Assembly: GCA_017416155.1 (NCBI GenBank)
Contig: JAFQDE010000007.1
Location: forward strand, 45,936 to 109,935
Reading direction: 5' to 3'
Source of the DNA: Tyzzerella sp.
GTDB taxonomy: Bacteria > Bacillota > Clostridia > Lachnospirales > Lachnospiraceae
DNA: 64,000 nucleotides
Shown here: one piece after another, positions 34,601 to 42,286 of the stretch
Position numbering within the stretch: the first letter of the stretch is position 1
Layout of the letters: each line of letters opens with the position of its first letter
The notes under the pieces: generated by a model
Seen by the model: the letters and a program-made list of their open reading frames with translations, nothing else
Told to the model about the DNA's origin: nothing
Database searches by the model: none
Position numbers and translations under genes: made by a program

Positions 34601-34714
34601 GCCCTCTTTACGGTTTTCCATACTCTTCTCGAAAATGTGATTTTCAGCCCAAAACTGCTCTGTTTTCTTTTCGCGGTCTACAAATTTAAGGTCCGTCGAT
34701 ACTTTCTGATACAT
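31607..34714 (-). CDS. ileS: Isoleucyl-tRNA synthetase
   Basis: A 1035-residue class I synthetase charging tRNA-Ile. Motifs: KPHIGH (HIGH, near residue 55), the CP1 editing domain (LAWTTTPWTLPSN), GVDQTRGWFYS, and KMSKSKGN near residue 588. The anticodon-binding region and DUF5915-type C-terminus follow. GGAGG precedes the ATG. A T-box leader controls it (34757-35016), and glgP follows in the same transcript. Confidence 0.96.
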   Translation of the reverse strand: MYQKVSTDLKFVDREKKTEQFWAENHIFEKSMENRKEGETYTFYDGPPTANGKPHIGHVLTRVIKDMIPRYRTMKGYMVPRKAGWDTHGLPVELEVEKMLGINGKEQIEEYGLEPFIAHCKDSVWKYKGMWEGFSSTVGFWVDMENPYITYDNNFIESEWWALKQIWEKGLLYKGYKIVPYCPRCGTPLSSHEVAQGYKDVKERSAIARFKVKGEDAYILAWTTTPWTLPSNVALCVNPNETYVKVQNGEYTYYMAEALVASVLEGDVEVLETYVGKDLEGKEYEPLFSFAQLNKKAYYVTCDTYVTLTDGTGVVHIAPAFGEDDANVGRKYDLPFLQLVDEKGEMTEETPWAGTFCKKADPLVLQDLEERGLLFSAPNFEHSYPHCWRCNTPLIYYARESWFIKMTDVKENLIRNNNTVNWIPESIGKGRFGDWLENVQDWGISRNRYWGTPLNIWECECGHQHSIGSIAELKEMSDNCPDNVELHRPFIDEVTIKCPHCGKEMRRVPEVIDCWFDSGAMPFAQHHYPFENHDLFEQQFPAEFISEGVDQTRGWFYSLLAISTLIFDKAPYKNVLVLGHVQDKDGQKMSKSKGNAVDPFEALEKYGADAIRWYFYINSAPWLPNRFHGDAVVEGQRKFMGTLWNTYAFYVLYAEIDQFDPTKYELEYDKLSVMDKWLLSKLNTLVKTVDDNLGNYRIPEAARALQDFVDDMSNWYVRRSRERFWAKGMEQDKINAYMTLYTALVTVAKAAAPMTPFMTEDIYQNLVRGLDANAPESIHLCDFPTYDASMVDAELEANMDEVLKLVVMGRACRNAANIKNRQPIGKMFVKSEVTLPEFYQEIVEEELNVKTLEFTDDVRAFTSYTFKPQLKTVGPKYGKLLGGIRGALDSLDGNAAMDEVNATGMLKLDINGQEVVLLKEDLLIDMAQMEGYVSESDNSATVVLDTNLTEELLEEGFVRELISKIQTMRKEADFEVTDKIQVSYVGTEKAETLFAKYADAIGEEVLATAVEKKAPIGYTKEWNVNGEKVTLGVEK

Positions 34715-34756
34715 TTCATTTCCTCCTTAAAATTGATGTATAGGAATAAATAAGTA

Positions 34757-35016
34757 TAAAAAAAGCCTTTACCCTGTAAAAGGATAAAAGCATGCTGCTA
34801 TTATTTATCAACCACCTATTACATCATACTAACATATGTGTTCTTGTTAACGGTAGAATGCCGTCAGCACTTATTTGGAATCTCGAATGCCGTTCAGTGC
34901 TGCAACTCGGAAGTGATATTCAAATATATTCTACTCATATCAGGCTCACACCATCCCCAACTCGCTGCGACTTTGAAATATATCCTACTGTCTTCGTCAT
35001 CGTTTTTTCATATAAC
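34757..35016 (-). promoter_or_regulatory. T-box riboswitch leader of ileS (isoleucine)
   Basis: Reading leftward, the leader carries stem I features (GATGACGAAGACAGTAGG at its start, then AGTAGAATAT), a specifier-like GAATATCAC containing the Ile codon ATC, and a T-box region AATAGGTGGTTG (34809-34820) whose UGGU can pair with the ACCA end of uncharged tRNA-Ile. It ends in a 10-bp terminator hairpin: GGATAAAAGC (34782-34791) pairs with GCCTTTACCC (34765-34774), followed by seven Ts. The canonical T-box continuation ACCGCG is replaced by TTGATAAAT. Confidence 0.85.
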
Positions 35017-35022
35017 GCCTTT

Positions 35023-35051
35023 ATTATAAGAAGAAACCCTTGATTCGTCAA
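35023..35051 (-). promoter_or_regulatory. ileS promoter
   Basis: TTGACG (35051-35046) and TATAAT (35028-35023) with a 17-nt spacer. The -35 lies in the loop and right arm of the upstream gene's terminator hairpin. Confidence 0.8.
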
Positions 35052-35060
35052 GGGTTTCTT
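35031..35060 (-). terminator. Terminator of the zinc-ribbon gene
   Basis: AAGAAACCCTTGA (35031-35043) and TCAAGGGTTTCTT (35048-35060) form a perfect 13-bp stem with a TTCG loop, 5 bp past the gene's stop. It physically overlaps the ileS promoter. Confidence 0.8.
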
Positions 35061-35065
35061 AAAAT

Positions 35066-37108
35066 TTATTGTTTCTCTTGTACCGGAAGGATAGCTACAA
35101 CGTCATCGTCTACCTTACGAGATTTACTCTTCTTATAAATATATAATTCTCCTTCATAACTATCTATACTGTAATCATATAGGTAGAGAATTTCTCCTGT
35201 TGGCAAAATTTCATAACTGTATACTTCATCTGATACCTTAACTATTTTATCGCCATCATATTTCTTTAACGTTCCATATTGATCTTTGTCTTCCCAATCA
35301 ACCATGTAGCACAGATTTTCTGTGTTTTTATCAAATTTTACAGTGTTTAAGCGAACATCGCTTTCCAATTTCTTTCCATCGATATACAGATCACCACTTT
35401 GTTTCTGCTCGTCCACCTTTTTGTAATATATGTAGTGATCGTTATCCATTAGATTGATGATACTGTATACATTACTGTCAATCTTTTTCAGTTTTCCTAC
35501 CTTGTGCCCGGAAACTTTTATTTGATATAAATCGAATCGACTCATACCACTTGTTTCTACTGTTGTTTCTTCTCCCGGCTCTTCAGTCTTTTCTGCCAAA
35601 ATGTAAATATGATCTGCCTGAGCATTTATAACAAAGAGGTGTGCTCCCGGTTGGTTTATCTCAGAGCTTTTTCCTTTTACTGACACATAATAATTACATG
35701 AAGAAGTCAAGGCTTCCCTTACCATATTTTCGACGTTATAACTACTCTGAATCTCAGAGAACTTTACTTTCCTTACTTCAGAATCACTGTAAGTCGAATA
35801 GATTACTGCGGCATTTTCTTCTGCATAATTCTTATAACCAATCACTCTTTCAGCTACTACCTGCTCTTTTTTCCCATCAAAAAAGCAAAGTTGATTTTCA
35901 GGAATAGTCACCATGCGTCCTTCCAGCCCGCTCTCACGTAATTTTTCTCGTTCTGTCTTATAAAGATACTTTGCCATGGTTTGCTGATATACTTCCATTG
36001 CCTTTGTATATTCAGCATATGCAGCCTGATACTTTTCTTGTGTTTCATAATCGGAAGGTAACGGCGGTGTCGGCATCTCTGGATTTTCCATTGTGGCATC
36101 CTCTTCCAGCATGTCGTCTTCCACATAATCTTGCAAATTGACTACAACGTCTGTGCCCTTCAAATAATAAATTTCTCCAGATTCATATATCCTCACAAGC
36201 TGCCTTACATCCGAACTTAATAATACCGGTTCTTTGCCCATAGTCTTTTTATATAGATCTGACATTTTCAAATAATAAACCGTATTCAAATCATGGGACA
36301 CGAAACTAAAACTTGTCATTTCACTATCAATTTTTTGTTTCTCTTTTCCTATAATGTGATGGTATGCTTCTCCGTCCTGCGTTAGGTAAAGGAGCGTTTT
36401 CCCATCCTCCGACATATGGAAGGTTGTCACATTACTTGCTAATTTTTTACGGTCTTCCAAATCATGCCAATAAAGTGCGCCATCCCCTCGCAAATAAGAA
36501 ACGCAGTCTCCTTTATTACTGATTTCAAACATCGTAACATCTTTTGCAATTTTGTTCGGCTCTTTTTTACTATCTGCCTTGCGATGATATAAAGAAAACT
36601 TATTCATACTCTCTAATCGGTCTAAGTAAAAAATATTCTTTTTATCCTCACTTATCTTTACATGCTGAGAAAAATAAGAAGCATAGTTTTTCATTTTTTG
36701 ATTATCAACTTCTACCGAATCAGCAAAATACTCTGAAACCTGCCATGTTTTTAAATTCTGTTTATTTGCAGAAAAGAGTTCCTCATGTTTTATATAAAAC
36801 AAGTAATTATCTTTGCTTACTGCGTTTAGAATGAAGGAAGTTAATAGTACAATAACTAATAAAGCTGCAACTGCACTACTTCCTATCTTTAATATTTTCC
36901 TGTCAATATTAAACAATGATTTATGATGTTTTATTTGAGGAACCGCGCTTGCCATCTCCATCCCACAATAAGGACAGAACTCGAATCCAACATTCACTTT
37001 TTTCTTACAATACGGACACATAACAGATCGGGGAACCTTCGCGCCACATTCACTGCAAAACTTAGCATCTTCTTCTAATTCTCTCTTACACTTTAAACAA
37101 ATACTCAT
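35066..37108 (-). CDS. Zinc-ribbon, single-pass membrane protein with large extracytoplasmic domain
   Basis: A 680-residue protein. The N-terminus has two zinc ribbons (CLKCKRELEE...CSECG and CPYCKKKVN...CPYCGMEM, residues about 4-52). One membrane helix follows (about 76-96, SSAVAALLVIVLLTSFILNAV). Some 580 outer residues then show repeated short beta-strand units (KNIFYLDRLES, GDCVSYLRGDG, KTLLYLTQDG, NTVYYLKMSD), resembling a propeller-like fold of TolB/DUF5050 type. A proline- and tyrosine-rich insert with a coiled-coil part lies near residues 340-390. Cytosolic zinc ribbons plus an outer sensor-like domain suggest a signalling or scaffolding role, but none is known. Its stop is followed at once by a terminator. 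dacF ends 3 nt upstream. Confidence 0.72.
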   Translation of the reverse strand: MSICLKCKRELEEDAKFCSECGAKVPRSVMCPYCKKKVNVGFEFCPYCGMEMASAVPQIKHHKSLFNIDRKILKIGSSAVAALLVIVLLTSFILNAVSKDNYLFYIKHEELFSANKQNLKTWQVSEYFADSVEVDNQKMKNYASYFSQHVKISEDKKNIFYLDRLESMNKFSLYHRKADSKKEPNKIAKDVTMFEISNKGDCVSYLRGDGALYWHDLEDRKKLASNVTTFHMSEDGKTLLYLTQDGEAYHHIIGKEKQKIDSEMTSFSFVSHDLNTVYYLKMSDLYKKTMGKEPVLLSSDVRQLVRIYESGEIYYLKGTDVVVNLQDYVEDDMLEEDATMENPEMPTPPLPSDYETQEKYQAAYAEYTKAMEVYQQTMAKYLYKTEREKLRESGLEGRMVTIPENQLCFFDGKKEQVVAERVIGYKNYAEENAAVIYSTYSDSEVRKVKFSEIQSSYNVENMVREALTSSCNYYVSVKGKSSEINQPGAHLFVINAQADHIYILAEKTEEPGEETTVETSGMSRFDLYQIKVSGHKVGKLKKIDSNVYSIINLMDNDHYIYYKKVDEQKQSGDLYIDGKKLESDVRLNTVKFDKNTENLCYMVDWEDKDQYGTLKKYDGDKIVKVSDEVYSYEILPTGEILYLYDYSIDSYEGELYIYKKSKSRKVDDDVVAILPVQEKQ

Positions 37109-37111
37109 AAT

Positions 37112-38488
37112 TTAATCCTCTTCTTTCATTTTTCTAAGATATTCTTGATATGCCTGTCTTCTCCGAGCTCTTCTCTTCTTTCTAAGTTGTTTTCTTCGAT
37201 ATGCTACGTATATCACTAAGAATAGGAAGAGTACTGCTACAACAATGATAGCAATCAGGACTACTGTCACGATAATGGATAAAATAGAACTTGATTCTTT
37301 TTTCTTTTTTACCGGCTTTTCATCCTCTATTCCATGAATCTCTTTATAAAATTCATCTGAAATTATAAAATCTACTTCACCTACAGGGTGTCCTTCATAA
37401 GTATAAATGAGTTTTCCTCTTTTATCTCCGGATTCCGTCGGGTTTTCCACAACGCAATTCAGTTGTTCAAAGGTTATCCCCGCAGAAAGCGTCACATGTG
37501 CATCTACTTCTAAAGATTCTAAACCTCTGACTTCGACCATATCTTCTGTTACAGGTATTTTACTAAAATTTTCAAATGCATAATCCAGCATTGTTCTTGT
37601 ATCTTTATACGTATTGCCACTTCCATGCGTGCGAAGAACAACTGCCACAAGATTCATTCCGTCTTTAGATGCCATTGTGACCAAGGTGTTCAGCGCTTTG
37701 TCCGTGTAACCGGTCTTGCCACCCACACAATATTCGTAATACTGACTTTTCCAACTAAACATCATCTTGTGATGCTGCGCAATCGCTCTCGTCTCATCAG
37801 TAACATTTGTAGTTGGAATTGTATATTCTTTAGTGCCGGTAATCCTCATGAAATCTTCATTTTGAAAACATGCCGAAGCAATCAGTGCCATGTCTCTGGC
37901 AGAAGTATAATGCTCATCATCATGGAGTCCGTGCGAATTCACAAAGTTCGAATTCTGACAACCAAGTTCTTTCGCCTTTTCATTCATCAATTTGATGAAA
38001 TTGTCATATCCACCTTCGGTGTTGCTGGCCACTGCATGCGCTACTTCATTCCCGGAAGCAAGCAGAGTACCATGAAGTGCATCCTCCATCGTAATCTGTT
38101 CATCGTTTTTAAGACCGATGTGATTATCGCCGCTTTTGAGAAAATTATAATCATCCGGCGTGATTGTGACAATGTCTGTAAGTTCATTGTTTTCAAGCGC
38201 AACCAATCCCGTCAGCATCTTGGTAATGCTCGCCGGATAATGTGGATTGTCAATATTCTTTGCATACAGGATTGCTCCGGTATCCGCATCCATCACAATT
38301 CCTGCTTCACTATAAATTTGAGGTCCCTTCGGCCAACCTTCAAGAGTATTAGAAGCAACACTCTGATTATATACACTTTCCAATTCTGTGGCTGGTATTT
38401 GTACTACATCTACAGCATACGTCAACATGCAACTCGCAAATAATGCACCGGCCATTCCAAGAGACACTATTAATTTTTTATACTTCAT
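37112..38488 (-). CDS. D-alanyl-D-alanine carboxypeptidase (DacF/PBP5-like)
   Basis: A 458-residue serine peptidase trimming peptidoglycan stem peptides. It has a signal peptide at about 1-25 and active-site motifs SITK (Ser87-Lys90), SGN in LASGNEVAHA, and KTG in VGGKTGYTDKA. A C-terminal beta domain follows, then a membrane anchor (ILSIIVTVVLIAIIVVAVLFLFLVIYVAY) and a basic tail. The ATG at 38488 is taken as the start (GGGAG upstream); a TTG six codons earlier is the alternative. The zinc-ribbon membrane protein gene follows after 3 nt. Confidence 0.88.
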   Translation of the reverse strand: MKYKKLIVSLGMAGALFASCMLTYAVDVVQIPATELESVYNQSVASNTLEGWPKGPQIYSEAGIVMDADTGAILYAKNIDNPHYPASITKMLTGLVALENNELTDIVTITPDDYNFLKSGDNHIGLKNDEQITMEDALHGTLLASGNEVAHAVASNTEGGYDNFIKLMNEKAKELGCQNSNFVNSHGLHDDEHYTSARDMALIASACFQNEDFMRITGTKEYTIPTTNVTDETRAIAQHHKMMFSWKSQYYEYCVGGKTGYTDKALNTLVTMASKDGMNLVAVVLRTHGSGNTYKDTRTMLDYAFENFSKIPVTEDMVEVRGLESLEVDAHVTLSAGITFEQLNCVVENPTESGDKRGKLIYTYEGHPVGEVDFIISDEFYKEIHGIEDEKPVKKKKESSSILSIIVTVVLIAIIVVAVLFLFLVIYVAYRRKQLRKKRRARRRQAYQEYLRKMKEED

Positions 38489-38535
38489 TACTACAATAGC
38501 TCCCAAATAAAACTTCGTAGTCTATTATAATAAAA

Positions 38536-38560
38536 AATCCGCGTCTTAGCAACGCGGATT
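38536..38560 (-). terminator. Terminator of the antiporter gene
   Basis: AATCCGCGT (38536-38544) pairs with ACGCGGATT (38552-38560) around a 7-nt loop; leftward it is followed by TTTTTTATTATAAT. Confidence 0.85.
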
Positions 38561-38575
38561 CTATAGATAATTTTA

Positions 38576-39877
38576 TTATTTTTTGTTTTTTGCCTCTTCC
38601 AGCTTGATTTGTCGACGATCTTTGACATGTTGTTCCATCGGTTTGATTTCACCGGCAGACATAAGTGCCTGTCTTGTCATAAGTGGACCAACTAATTCAT
38701 AAATCAATACTGCAAACAATGTGATATTGCGAATGAGTGCTCCCTGGTTTCCAAAATCTGTTGACGAAGCAACAATGCTACACATTCCAAGTGCCACACC
38801 TGCCTGCGGGAACAGGGTAACACCGAGATATTTGCATATCTGTGGTTCACACTTTGTTGCCTTTGCACTCACAAGGGTACCGGTATATTTTCCGAGGCAA
38901 CGGAACAGGATATATACAATACCGATTCCAACAATAGCTATATCTGCAAATACATTAAGCTCCAATTCTGCACCGCTGATTACGAAGAATGTTGCGAGAA
39001 GCGGTGATGTCCATTTGTCTGAACGCTGCATCAAATCTTCCGATAGCGGACAGATGTTGCAGAAGATGGTTCCCATCATCATACATACTAATAATGAAGA
39101 GAAGCTTACATGCACCGGTCCCACGTGGAAATCCAACATCGAAAGTGCTACTGTTAAAAATACAAATCCTGTAGCCAAGTTCAAACGGTTTGTGTTTGAA
39201 TGGAACATTTTTTCCAGTTGTGTCAGAATCCATCCCATGATTGCACCGAGAACCAATGAGCAAAGAATCTCCATCAATGGATTTACAATGATAGATATCA
39301 AATCTACCTGTCCGCTGAGGAGTGTCTTTGCAACACCAAACGATACCGCAAATATGATAAGTCCTACGGCGTCATCAAGCGCAACGATAGGGAGCAATAA
39401 TTTTGTAAGAGGACCATTCGCTTTGTACTGACGAACAACCATAAGTGTTGCCGCCGGAGCTGTTGCTGTTGCGATAGCACCCAGTACAAGAAGTTGTGGC
39501 AGAGATAACTTGTCCGGCATTGCTATATGTACTGCATATAATGCAAGGTCAACAAAAAGTGTTGCAACCAAGGCCTGTACAATACCGATTACAAAAGCCT
39601 GCTTTCCTGTCTTCTTTAATTCTTCCAAACGGAATTCACTGCCAATGGAAAATGCAATAAATCCAAGTGCTACATCAGCCACAAGCCCGAGTGCATGCAC
39701 TGCATCCATGGTTGGAAATCCCAATCCGCCGATTCCAAGTGCACCTATACAATAAGGTCCGATTAACACACCTGCAATCAAATATGCCGTTACGTCCGGC
39801 AACTTGAATGGCTTAAATAATCTTGTCATAAGAAGCCCTGCCAAAAGGGCAATTGATACTGATAATAATATATTCAT
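38576..39877 (-). CDS. Monovalent cation:proton antiporter (CPA2 family)
   Basis: A 433-residue membrane protein with about 12 hydrophobic segments (for example ILLSVSIALLAGLLMTRLF, VADVALGFIAFSIGSEF). LPIVALDDAVGLIIFAVSFG carries the acidic pair typical of the Na+/H+ exchanger fold. It probably exchanges Na+ or K+ for protons. GGAGGG lies upstream of the ATG. It is monocistronic and divergent from degV. Confidence 0.87.
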   Translation of the reverse strand: MNILLSVSIALLAGLLMTRLFKPFKLPDVTAYLIAGVLIGPYCIGALGIGGLGFPTMDAVHALGLVADVALGFIAFSIGSEFRLEELKKTGKQAFVIGIVQALVATLFVDLALYAVHIAMPDKLSLPQLLVLGAIATATAPAATLMVVRQYKANGPLTKLLLPIVALDDAVGLIIFAVSFGVAKTLLSGQVDLISIIVNPLMEILCSLVLGAIMGWILTQLEKMFHSNTNRLNLATGFVFLTVALSMLDFHVGPVHVSFSSLLVCMMMGTIFCNICPLSEDLMQRSDKWTSPLLATFFVISGAELELNVFADIAIVGIGIVYILFRCLGKYTGTLVSAKATKCEPQICKYLGVTLFPQAGVALGMCSIVASSTDFGNQGALIRNITLFAVLIYELVGPLMTRQALMSAGEIKPMEQHVKDRRQIKLEEAKNKK

Positions 39878-39968
39878 AGCTGTTTTTCTCCCTCCAGTTT
39901 TTAATCACAGACAAGTATAGTCCTCTTGATTAGAAAAATCAAGAATTATTTACTTTTTTTTGCGGCAC

Positions 39969-39997
39969 TTGAATTTTTGTATTTCTTCCTATATAAT
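39969..39997 (+). promoter_or_regulatory. degV promoter
   Basis: TTGAAT (39969-39974) and TATAAT (39992-39997) with a 17-nt spacer, 26 bp before the DegV start. Confidence 0.7.
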
Positions 39998-40023
39998 ATT
40001 CTTTGGTTTTAGGAGGTTATCTT

Positions 40024-40875
40024 ATGATTAAAATTATTTCAGACAGTACTTGTGACTTGTCAAAAGAGTTAATTGAAAAATATGATATTACAATTTTACC
40101 GCTACACATTCATTTGGATGAGGAGGAATATCAAGATGGTGTGACAATTACACCTGATGAGATTTACACTTGGGCAGATGCCAATAATACTACGCCAAAG
40201 ACTTCTGCTGCGTCTATGGTAGAGGCAACAGAGTTGTTTGAACCATATATAAAAAATGGGGATGAGATTATTGCCTTCTCAATTTCCAGCACGATGTCTG
40301 CAAATAATAATGTAATGCGTCTGGCTGCTGAGGACTTGGAAGCAGAAGACACGATTCATGTTATTGACTCAGCAAATCTTTCTACCGGGATCGGACTTCT
40401 TGTAATTGAAGCAGCAATCATGGCAAAAGAAGGGCATACAGCCGATGAGATTGTAGCAAGAATCGAAGAATTAAAACCTCTTGTAAGTGCAAGTTTTGTT
40501 GTAGATACCTTAACTTATCTTCACAGAGGTGGTCGTTGCAGCAGTGTTGCAGCATTAGCAGGCGGTGCATTAAAACTTCATCCTAAGATTGTTGTTGAAG
40601 ATGGTAAGATGGCTGCTAATAAAAAATATCGCGGAAAAATGAACTCTGTCATTCTTTCTTATGCAAAAGATTTGGAAGAAGACTTAAAAATGGCAAAGAA
40701 AGACCGCGTATTTATCACACATTCGGGATGTGAAGACAGCATCATCAATGAAATGCGTAATTACTTAGAGTCATTAGAAAAATTTGATGAAATTCTGGTT
40801 ACACGTGCCGGTGGCGTTATCTCAAGCCACTGTGGGCCGGGAACTCTAGGTATCCTGTTTATTAAAGGAGAATAA
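40024..40875 (+). CDS. DegV-family fatty-acid-binding protein
   Basis: A 283-residue DegV/EDD protein. It begins MIKIISDSTCDLSKELIEKY. The fatty-acid site motifs are KTSAASMVEATELF, FSISSTMSANNN and VIDSANLSTG, with LTYLHRGGRCSS in the second half. FakB-like members present acyl groups to a FakA kinase; no FakA is visible here. The ATG at 40024 has AGGAGG 7 nt upstream. Confidence 0.9.
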   Translation: MIKIISDSTCDLSKELIEKYDITILPLHIHLDEEEYQDGVTITPDEIYTWADANNTTPKTSAASMVEATELFEPYIKNGDEIIAFSISSTMSANNNVMRLAAEDLEAEDTIHVIDSANLSTGIGLLVIEAAIMAKEGHTADEIVARIEELKPLVSASFVVDTLTYLHRGGRCSSVAALAGGALKLHPKIVVEDGKMAANKKYRGKMNSVILSYAKDLEEDLKMAKKDRVFITHSGCEDSIINEMRNYLESLEKFDEILVTRAGGVISSHCGPGTLGILFIKGE

Positions 40876-40882
40876 ATCAAGT

Positions 40883-40919
40883 AAAAACGTCTATGGAAAT
40901 AAATCCATAGACGTTTTTT
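40883..40919 (+). terminator. Terminator of degV
   Basis: ACGTCTATGGA (40887-40897) pairs with TCCATAGACGT (40904-40914), followed by a T-run; the stem is flanked by As so it may act both ways. Confidence 0.9.
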
Positions 40920-40972
40920 GGAACCGACACTCAAAACGAAGCCGGTCGAAACACCTGATTTTCTTTAAAAAC

Positions 40973-42016
40973 TCAATTTAAGATTTTTGCCAGCACATCA
41001 CCAACAACTTTTGCCATAGATGCAAAACCAAAGTCATTGGGATGACAATTATCAACCGTACCTTCGTCCCCTGCCATTTCCATCAGCGTTCTTCCTTCAA
41101 TCAAGTAAACGTTTTTATCACCATTTTCAACAGCATTTTTATATGTTGTTTTTATTACATCTAAACGTAACATTTCATCTTCAGTTAAATCAAATTTAGG
41201 ACGCGACATAATTACAATAGGTATATTCGGGTTATTTCTACGTATCCGTTTAAACATTTTTTCATGGGTGTTTTTTAAATGCTCTACACTGGGTGCATTG
41301 TGGTCATAATCGTATACAAAGCATGACATTTTCAGTCCGCTTATATATTCACCAATTTTATCCTCACCCTTAGCATTACCCGAAAATCCAAGATTGATAA
41401 AATCTGCATTTAATCGGCGAGAAACAATACTTTCGTATGACATACCGGGTCTTGATGCACAGCCCCCCTGCGTTATCGAAGAACCATAGTAAACAATCGG
41501 CTCTTTAACACGATATGGTTCAGGAGCATATAATTCAGCTTGGTCACTAATTCCAACATACAGTTCATCTACCGAACTATATAGTGGAAAATTAATGGTT
41601 ATCTCACGCATTTTGTTGGATTGAAAATGAATTATACTTTCGTACCCATCGTTAATATCAAAGGGTACAACAAAAGTTGATATATAATGATTATTTGCAT
41701 ATAGGTCAAATCCTGCAGAACCTGTTAAAGCAAAATGTGGCATTTTTCCAATATTTGACATTTTTGCATGTATAGCCACATAAGAACTATCTGTCTTAAA
41801 TCGCACCCTGCCACCTGCAGCGTGAACGTGTAAACAAAAAACACCATCGCTTACATTTTTTGCAACAATTTCTGGCATTCTTCTGAATTTTCCATTTTCA
41901 TAAAAGACCCCACACACCTGAAATGAAGCACAATTAACGTTATAAAACTGAATATCTTGTTCTTTCAAATTTGTTTGCACTTTGAAATTTGAATCAATTA
42001 TCGAAATGTCACTCAT
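40973..42016 (-). CDS. SGNH/GDSL-type hydrolase with N-terminal beta domain
   Basis: A 347-residue protein. The C-terminal half has SGNH blocks: YYGSSITQGGCASRP (nucleophile Ser in GSSI), LGFSGNAKGE and the Asp-His pair in VDNCHPNDFG. The N-terminal 160 residues form a beta-rich domain (SSYVAIHAKMSNIG...HFALTGSAGFDLY) seen in carbohydrate esterases. There is no signal peptide, so it is cytosolic. It may deacylate sugars; the substrate is unknown. Confidence 0.82.
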   Translation of the reverse strand: MSDISIIDSNFKVQTNLKEQDIQFYNVNCASFQVCGVFYENGKFRRMPEIVAKNVSDGVFCLHVHAAGGRVRFKTDSSYVAIHAKMSNIGKMPHFALTGSAGFDLYANNHYISTFVVPFDINDGYESIIHFQSNKMREITINFPLYSSVDELYVGISDQAELYAPEPYRVKEPIVYYGSSITQGGCASRPGMSYESIVSRRLNADFINLGFSGNAKGEDKIGEYISGLKMSCFVYDYDHNAPSVEHLKNTHEKMFKRIRRNNPNIPIVIMSRPKFDLTEDEMLRLDVIKTTYKNAVENGDKNVYLIEGRTLMEMAGDEGTVDNCHPNDFGFASMAKVVGDVLAKILN

Positions 42017-42141
42017 GTTAACTACCTATATGTATTTTAGCGAATTATAGCATTCCCTTGCGAAAAACACAATACCTATTTTCTATTGATTATTACTTAC
42101 CGCGAGTCCCAAATGTAAAGTTTAGTGAATAGTAAAAAAGT

Positions 42142-42173
42142 AAAATCCCTAACGCTTTCACATTCGGGATTTT
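42142..42173 (-). terminator. Terminator after tRNA-Arg
   Basis: AAAATCCC (42142-42149) pairs with GGGATTTT (42166-42173); leftward a TACTTTTTTA tail follows. It starts 3 bp past the tRNA 3' end. Confidence 0.7.
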
Positions 42174-42176
42174 TGA

Positions 42177-42248
42177 CGTTTCCTGCGGGAATCGAACCCA
42201 CAACTAGTGCTTAGGAGGCACTTGTTATATCCATTTAACTAAGGAAAC
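42177..42248 (-). tRNA. tRNA-Arg (anticodon CCT)
   Basis: A 72-nt cloverleaf on the minus strand: acceptor GTTTCCT pairs with AGGAAAC, anticodon stem AGTGC/GCACT with loop CTCCTAA (anticodon CCT), and T-loop GGTTCGATTCC. The discriminator is G and no CCA is encoded. It reads rare AGG codons. It lies 38 bp downstream of serS with no evident promoter. Confidence 0.93.
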
Positions 42249-42251
42249 ATG

Positions 42252-42281
42252 ATATAGGAGCTTGCTTACAAACTCCTATCA
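42252..42281 (-). terminator. Hairpin between serS and tRNA-Arg
   Basis: ATAGGAG pairs with CTCCTAT around a 12-nt loop just past the serS stop. It lacks a T-run in the leftward direction, so it may be a weak terminator or a processing signal for a serS-tRNA transcript. Confidence 0.45.
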
Positions 42282-42286
42282 TAAAA

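Noticed and set aside
37625-38443. Plus-strand open frame of 272 codons
   Set aside because: Antisense shadow of the DD-carboxypeptidase gene, whose active-site motifs are intact.
38721-39431. Plus-strand open frame of 236 codons
   Set aside because: Antisense to the antiporter gene, with no family pattern and no ribosome binding site.
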